Assembly (NCBI GenBank): GCA_022605955.1
Contig: JAKCOZ010000014.1
Location: forward strand, 11,848,001-11,912,000
DNA: 64,000 bases
From: Rallus limicola
Lineage: Eukaryota > Chordata > Aves > Gruiformes > Rallidae
Direction: 5' to 3'
Below the pieces are notes generated by a model that searched no databases, was not told where the DNA came from, and worked only from the letters and a program-made list of their open reading frames with translations. This document shows positions 60,201 to 64,000 of the stretch, piece by piece. The position numbers and the translations under genes were made by a program. Numbering within the stretch: the first letter of the stretch is position 1; each line of letters starts with the position of its first letter.

Positions 60201-61004
60201 CAAAATTGGAATACCAGGTCCTTGTTCCTCCTTCAGTGACACAGATAAAATCATACAGGTAGGAGAGGAAGATTGTCCTGGCAGTCAGGGTGCAAGCCTG
60301 TGCCTCAGGAAACCAAGGCTCAGGTGCTTGCTCTAGTGTTGACACCTTTGTAACCTTGACTGTATCACTTCAGTTGCCTGCAAAACAAGAAAGGTACATG
60401 AGAATGGATGTGGTAGGGACTGTGAAATTGCAGGCAGTTGATTGTGAAATTGTGATTAACTGTGAGATTACAGGAGTACTACAAGTAAGAGAAATCCATG
60501 TGTCAGGCATGAGTGACATCAGGGAAGAATAGCTTAATCTGGGTTCTTTTTGTTACAAACTGTATTGGCAAGGTCAGCAAATTTAAAAACAAACTAATGG
60601 ACTGCCATGGAGCTTTTAATTGGGGTCATTTTTGTTTTAAAGGTGGGGGGAGAAAAATCCGATTGCTTTGGGAGAGGACTGAGGAATACTGGTATTTTTC
60701 TCTACGCATCATTCCTGCAAAGCTTTCTTGAATAAGCCTGCTCCTTTAAAGCATTTCCCAGTGTTCGGAATTATATGTTTATAAGAGTTTTTTTCTGTGT
60801 ATGTTTCGTAAACATCAGGTCTGCCCAATGAGTAAGACTCCCTATGTGGACCCAAACAAGTCTGGCCATGAAGTCTGGGAAGAGTTTTCCCTGAGCTTTA
60901 CCCCTGCGGTGAAGGAAGTTGTGGAGTTTGCCAAGCGCATCCCAGGTTTCCGAGATCTCTCCCAGCATGACCAGGTTAATCTTCTGAAGGCTGGGACCTT
61001 TGAG
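48252..61004 (+). CDS. NR1D2: NR1D2, nuclear receptor Rev-erb beta (3'-partial, exons 1-6)
   Basis: Heme-binding nuclear receptor that represses RORE-containing genes such as BMAL1 with NCoR/HDAC3, linking the circadian clock to metabolism. Coding exons 48252-48267, 51799-52059, 54033-54121, 55024-55168, 56770-57386 and 60819-61004 join in frame to 438 codons. The order is: Ser/Pro-rich N-terminal domain (about 6-92); two-zinc-finger DNA-binding domain (about 101-170) with P-box CEGCKG; C-terminal extension [12 protein letters not shown] (171-182); long hinge; start of the ligand-binding domain. VCPMSK at the exon 6 start keeps the Cys (residue 378) that aligns with human Cys384, a heme ligand. 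The family is about 579 residues, so about 140 C-terminal residues, including the second heme ligand His, lie right of the window. The start has a near-perfect Kozak context (GCCGCCATGG). Confidence 0.95.
48556..48565. promoter_or_regulatory. bZIP-like site in NR1D2 intron 1
   Basis: ATTGCATAAT is an imperfect palindrome resembling C/EBP and, more loosely, PAR-bZIP D-box sites. It lies 40 bp upstream of an E-box. Weak evidence. Confidence 0.3.
48605..48610. promoter_or_regulatory. E-box CACGTG, NR1D2 intron 1 (a)
   Basis: Perfect CACGTG within the CpG island, 350 bp after the ATG. It is paired with another 67 bp downstream. Confidence 0.6.
48678..48683. promoter_or_regulatory. E-box CACGTG, NR1D2 intron 1 (b)
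   Basis: Perfect CACGTG (GACACGTGGGG) within the CpG island. Confidence 0.6.
48936..48941. promoter_or_regulatory. E-box CACGTG, NR1D2 intron 1 (c)
   Basis: Perfect CACGTG (CGCACGTGGAC) within the CpG island. Confidence 0.6.
50377..50382. promoter_or_regulatory. E-box CACGTG in NR1D2 intron 1 (d)
   Basis: Perfect CACGTG within the 12-bp palindrome TGGCACGTGCCA, outside the CpG island, where the site is less expected by composition. An E'-like AACGTG lies 24 bp upstream at 50348-50353. Confidence 0.5.
51638..51675 (+). repeat. G-rich, G4-like tract upstream of NR1D2 exon 2
   Basis: Repeated GGG/GGGG runs with 1-2 base spacers (GGGAGGGGAGGGCAGGGCAG and on), sense to the transcript, about 125 bp before the exon 2 acceptor. 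Confidence 0.65.
51692..51697. promoter_or_regulatory. E-box CACGTG near NR1D2 exon 2
   Basis: Perfect CACGTG 100 bp upstream of the exon 2 acceptor. Confidence 0.4.
51799..52059 (+). CDS. NR1D2: NR1D2 exon 2 (Ser-rich N-terminal domain)
   Basis: Acceptor CCTTAG and donor GTATGT at 52060. Encodes [20 protein letters not shown], then a Ser/Pro-rich stretch [20 protein letters not shown], ending in NGVT plus a split Lys codon. The first half is almost identical to mammalian NR1D2. The second half is diverged, as expected for this disordered activation/regulatory region. Confidence 0.95.
52060..54032 (+). other. NR1D2: NR1D2 intron 2
   Basis: 2 kb, AT-rich. The acceptor context TTCTAGAG allows AG at 54032 or 54034. 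Only the first keeps frame (VTKFNGM). No other feature was seen. Confidence 0.85.
54033..54121 (+). CDS. NR1D2: NR1D2 exon 3 (first zinc finger)
   Basis: Encodes [20 protein letters not shown] then GVHACEGCK, 29 codons plus the split Lys. Four zinc-ligand Cys of finger 1 are visible, and the intron splits the P-box helix after CEGCK, the usual position in nuclear receptors. Confidence 0.97.
54122..55023 (+). other. NR1D2: NR1D2 intron 3
   Basis: 0.9-kb intron from GTGAGC to TTTACAG. Nothing else was recognised in it. Confidence 0.88.
55024..55168 (+). CDS. NR1D2: NR1D2 exon 4 (second zinc finger)
   Basis: Encodes [20 protein letters not shown] then [20 protein letters not shown] and LSVGMSRD, 48 codons plus one base of Ala. 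Holds the finger 2 Cys ligands and the dimer-interface D-box region. Donor GTACGT at 55169. Confidence 0.97.
55169..56769 (+). other. NR1D2: NR1D2 intron 4
   Basis: 1.6 kb with acceptor TTGGTAG. No other feature was recognised. Confidence 0.85.
56770..57386 (+). CDS. NR1D2: NR1D2 exon 5 (C-terminal extension and hinge)
   Basis: 205 codons plus the split Ala. Begins [20 protein letters not shown], the extension that reads the A/T-rich 5' flank of the RORE, continues [14 protein letters not shown], then a Gln/Glu/Pro/Ser-rich diverged hinge, [20 protein letters not shown], and ends GGRMHL. Donor GTATAT at 57387. Confidence 0.95.
57387..60818 (+). other. NR1D2: NR1D2 intron 5
   Basis: 3.4 kb, mixed composition with T-runs and a short CA/TA tract near 59734-59756. 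Open frames are short and match no known protein. Confidence 0.82.
60819..61004 (+). CDS. NR1D2: NR1D2 exon 6 (start of ligand-binding domain)
   Basis: 62 codons in phase 0. [20 protein letters not shown] carries the conserved heme-ligand Cys, followed by [20 protein letters not shown] and LKAGTFE, which form helix 3 and following regions of the receptor fold. Donor GTGAGA at 61005. Confidence 0.96.
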
Positions 61005-64000
61005 GTGAGACCACTGTGTGTATAGCGTGGACCTGACAAGAATTGCATCAGTCTGACCCCCTTAAGAACAAAAATAGATAGAACTGGGTTCTATTGGGCA
61101 AAACCAGCTTGTTCATGGATGCTAGCTCTGAGCTTTCCTTAAGCTGATGGTATCCAGTGCTTCTGTTTGGTCAAATCTTGGTGAGCTGTCCCTCTTCCAA
61201 GGAGCTCAAAAGTGCTCAGCACTTTACCCTTTCCTGTTCCCTGGGCATTAATAAATGACTAATGAGCAGTTTCTTGGTTTGGTGTGGCAGCGGTTACTTT
61301 GACGGCTACCTTTGCTCAGCCTGGAGAGAAGCAGACTGCATCTGGAAGGGTGGATAGTTCAGAAAGCTATCTGTTGACTTACCATTTTTGTAGGGGAGTG
61401 TGTTCATGGCTCTGTATGTCCTTCCATTTGCCACTGTGCTCTCTACCAAAGCCAGAGCATCCATTCTGACCAGTCACCTCTAGCCTTTGTTGGCAGCTGG
61501 GGGTTGCTGAAGCCTCCATCTCCAGCCAGCTGTACTGCTGCAGCTATGTAGATGCCATGTACCAGCTGCAGTCTGACCTACTCTAGACTAATCCCACCAG
61601 GTCCTCGTGGTTAATTTCAACTGCTTGTGAGCATGACATATATGTGAATTAGTGGTGTTAAATTTGGAATGATAGCAGAGAGCTTGGTACTGCTCTGTAA
61701 TGGGTGACCTTCACCAGGGGACCTTTACTTAAGGTCTTAGTTGCTCTTACAGTCTCTGGTTTCTATTGGAGACCGTGGACATTTTATAAGTATTCAGATG
61801 TGAAGTTTAAACATAGAGGGCCAGCAGAGCTAAGCTCCTAAGTGTTCAGTGTTCCTCTGCTTTTCTGGGGAGGGCAGGGTTGGTGATGCTTTTGCTCTTG
61901 TTTATTTGATTTGCTCTTTCAAAGAGGGATGCGAGAGTTGGCATTTACCTGAACTAAAGACATTCCTGTTCTGTGTTGGGTCTTTTGTCTGTGTTTATAC
62001 AACCCAGCTCTAACATGGATAATTGTTGGGTTGAAAGGTACAAGTCAGGCTGGAAGACCTGGTGCCCGGAGAATGTTGGTTTCTTTGTTTCTTCCATTTT
62101 GCTCTCGTGCATTTTTTGCTGTTATTAAAAGGCCAGGAATAGGTATATCAACAGCTGCTGTAGCTAAGGGCTGTATTTTCACTCCTTCAGCTGTAGCCTC
62201 TTATGTTGCTGTTCACATTACACAAAAATGTTGGTTCCTTTCTCTGCAAAGTGGTATATGGTGTCCAGTGCCCTCAAGGAGGGTGGAAAACCAGGCTTGA
62301 ACTGTTTCTGCAATGTAAAGCCAGGCCTTCATGTTTTGCAAGTAAAATGTTTTGCCTTGGCCTTTCTTCACCTCAAGCTTTTCTCAAGCCTCATTCATAT
62401 GCCTTTTTGCCAGTCACAAGCACTGCTGATAAGAAGGTTTCCGTATCCAGGGGGATTAATAATAATGTATGACTGCATGCTTACCCCTATCCACTTCTAA
62501 ATAAGAAACATTAATGATACCTCTTAGTGAGCTAGTACCTGTAGTTAAAAGCCTGTGTGGCATCTTAGCAACAGGAAAAAAACCAACCCAAACCCCAACA
62601 AACCAACCCCCAAAAACCAGTGCTGCAAAGCAGTGGGGGCAAAAAACCCAAACCCACACAAACTCCAGGATTAATGAAGCTGTAGCAATAGAGGCAAAAG
62701 CACCTTAAAAGCCTAGTGCATACAAGGTCGTTCTTGTCTGCTGGGTAACTGAACTAGGATGTCCCGGTATCTGCATGTTAATAGGAGAACCTGAGTAAAC
62801 GTACGGGCTGTGTGAGGCTGTCCTGGCTCCCTTGGGCAGCCGTGCGTGGCGGTCCTGGCACTCTGCTCACCAGCAGCTCGTGCTCAAGGAGTGCTTGTTC
62901 GTTTTGGGGTAAGAAGACGCACGGAGTTGATGCTGGTGCGTAAGCAGCATACTTATGTATACTCACCCACACGTAAGCTAAAAAGCCCTTTTAAAACTGG
63001 GAATACAGGGGAGCTCGGTGTGTGGTGGTGGTGTTTGCATGGCTTTGTATGGGAGCCAGCTCAGAAACAGCAGTGAGCCTAAAACAAGGAACTCTGCTGG
63101 GTTTGAACTGGTCATCTCCCCCAACTCCACAAGCACCCACTCCAAATGTAGTTGACAGTAGAACTACCAGACCCTTTAGATCCATTGGGGTAGCAACTCA
63201 GTGCCTCCACAGACTCTCAAACTTGGTAATTTGGCTGCAGGTGATAGAGAAGCGAGCAAGCACTTGTCTGTATGGATGTTCTTGTGTGTTTACGTTTCTC
63301 TGGTCAGGTCAGAGGGGTTGATCAGTTACATCCTCAGCATGCACAAATAGGAGTCTGACTTTAGGTGAAACAGGATGACTCCAATCATGCTGTACCACAG
63401 TCTGAACAGTTCTTCCTTGGGTTAGGATGGTGACAGTGAAATCTGTGTGTGATGTCTTCGCCTTAGTATAAGTCAACACAGCTTTGTGGACTTCAGTTTT
63501 GAATTACCAGTGTTAATAGCGATGGCTCATGATTTGAAGTTCATGCTTGTAAAGTCCAGTTCTGTAAGGGAAATGCCATTTTGAACTGGAGAGCTGTTGA
63601 GTACCTGGTGGGTCTCTGCTATTGCACAAGTTCTGCTTTGTACTTCTACCCATTGTCTCCTTTTGTTGTATTCTGAGGGCTTCTGCACCTAGGTTTCTGC
63701 ACTGTATAGCTAATGCCACCAAAGGACATATAGCTTAGGTGACAGAGGTGAATAATACGTAGTGCTCATGTGTCCATTGAGGTTGTTGCATGTCATTTGG
63801 CTGTTTGAATTCAGGAGCAGGTCATGTAATGTGCATGAATAGTGTTTGAATTCTCAAACGTTTTCATTTTTTTTTTTGAACCCTCCTTTTTTTTAAGCTT
63901 GTCAAAGGCACTAGTCTTTGCTGAAAACCTGGTTCTCCTCTCATCTGTAGTAAACGTTTAAATTAATGCAGTTATGTAGGGTGAGAAGAGACGACTGTCA
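61005..64000 (+). other. NR1D2: NR1D2 intron 6 (continues past the window)
   Basis: I searched for the next exon, which should begin with VLMVRFASLFD or similar, and it is not present, so the gene continues to the right. The stretch includes a C/A-rich low-complexity block (62577-62662). No other gene was recognised. Confidence 0.8.
62577..62662 (+). repeat. C/A-rich low-complexity block
   Basis: AAACC/CCCAA-type imperfect repeats, loosely resembling degenerate CCCAA tracts, interrupted by a short unique stretch. No known element. Confidence 0.6.

Overview
This window is vertebrate nuclear DNA, almost certainly from a bird. It holds intron-split genes with GT-AG junctions, CpG-island promoters, several CR1 LINE 3' ends of the avian type and one avian-type solo LTR. 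There are no prokaryotic operons, CRISPR arrays or phage genes. Gene order and orientation (UBE2E1 >, < NKIRAS1, RPL15 >, NR1D2 >) match human 3p24. The species cannot be fixed from sequence alone.

Layout. (1) 1-10430: 3' half of UBE2E1 on the + strand: three coding exons and the 3' UTR. The N-terminal exons lie left of the window. A small CpG island with a good CTCF-like site sits in the last 430 bp before the catalytic-cysteine exon. (2) 10450-26600: NKIRAS1 (kappaB-Ras1) on the - strand, convergent with UBE2E1, with three coding exons and large introns carrying CR1 fragments and sense-strand G-runs. (3) 26380-27270: a shared CpG-island promoter driving NKIRAS1 leftward and RPL15 rightward. 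(4) 26816-31577: RPL15, complete in 204 codons, with a non-coding 5'-TOP-like first exon. (5) 31580-47260: gene-poor intergenic DNA with a CR1 copy, a 596-bp solo LTR with exact 5-bp target duplications, and long homopolymers. (6) 47260-64000: NR1D2 (Rev-erb beta) on the + strand. Exons 1-6 are present, about 438 codons covering the N-terminal domain, DNA-binding domain, hinge and start of the ligand-binding domain. The last exons lie beyond the right edge.

The genes are functionally distinct: ubiquitin conjugation (UBE2E1), restraint of NF-kappaB and Ral signalling (NKIRAS1), the large ribosomal subunit (RPL15), and a heme-sensing circadian repressor (NR1D2). The only visible shared regulation is the NKIRAS1/RPL15 bidirectional promoter. 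The most notable regulatory signal is a group of six perfect CACGTG E-boxes around NR1D2 exon 1 and intron 1, plus a minimal ATG-TAA start-stop element in its probable 5' UTR. I saw no convincing novel gene system. The findings are regulatory and repeat-level observations.
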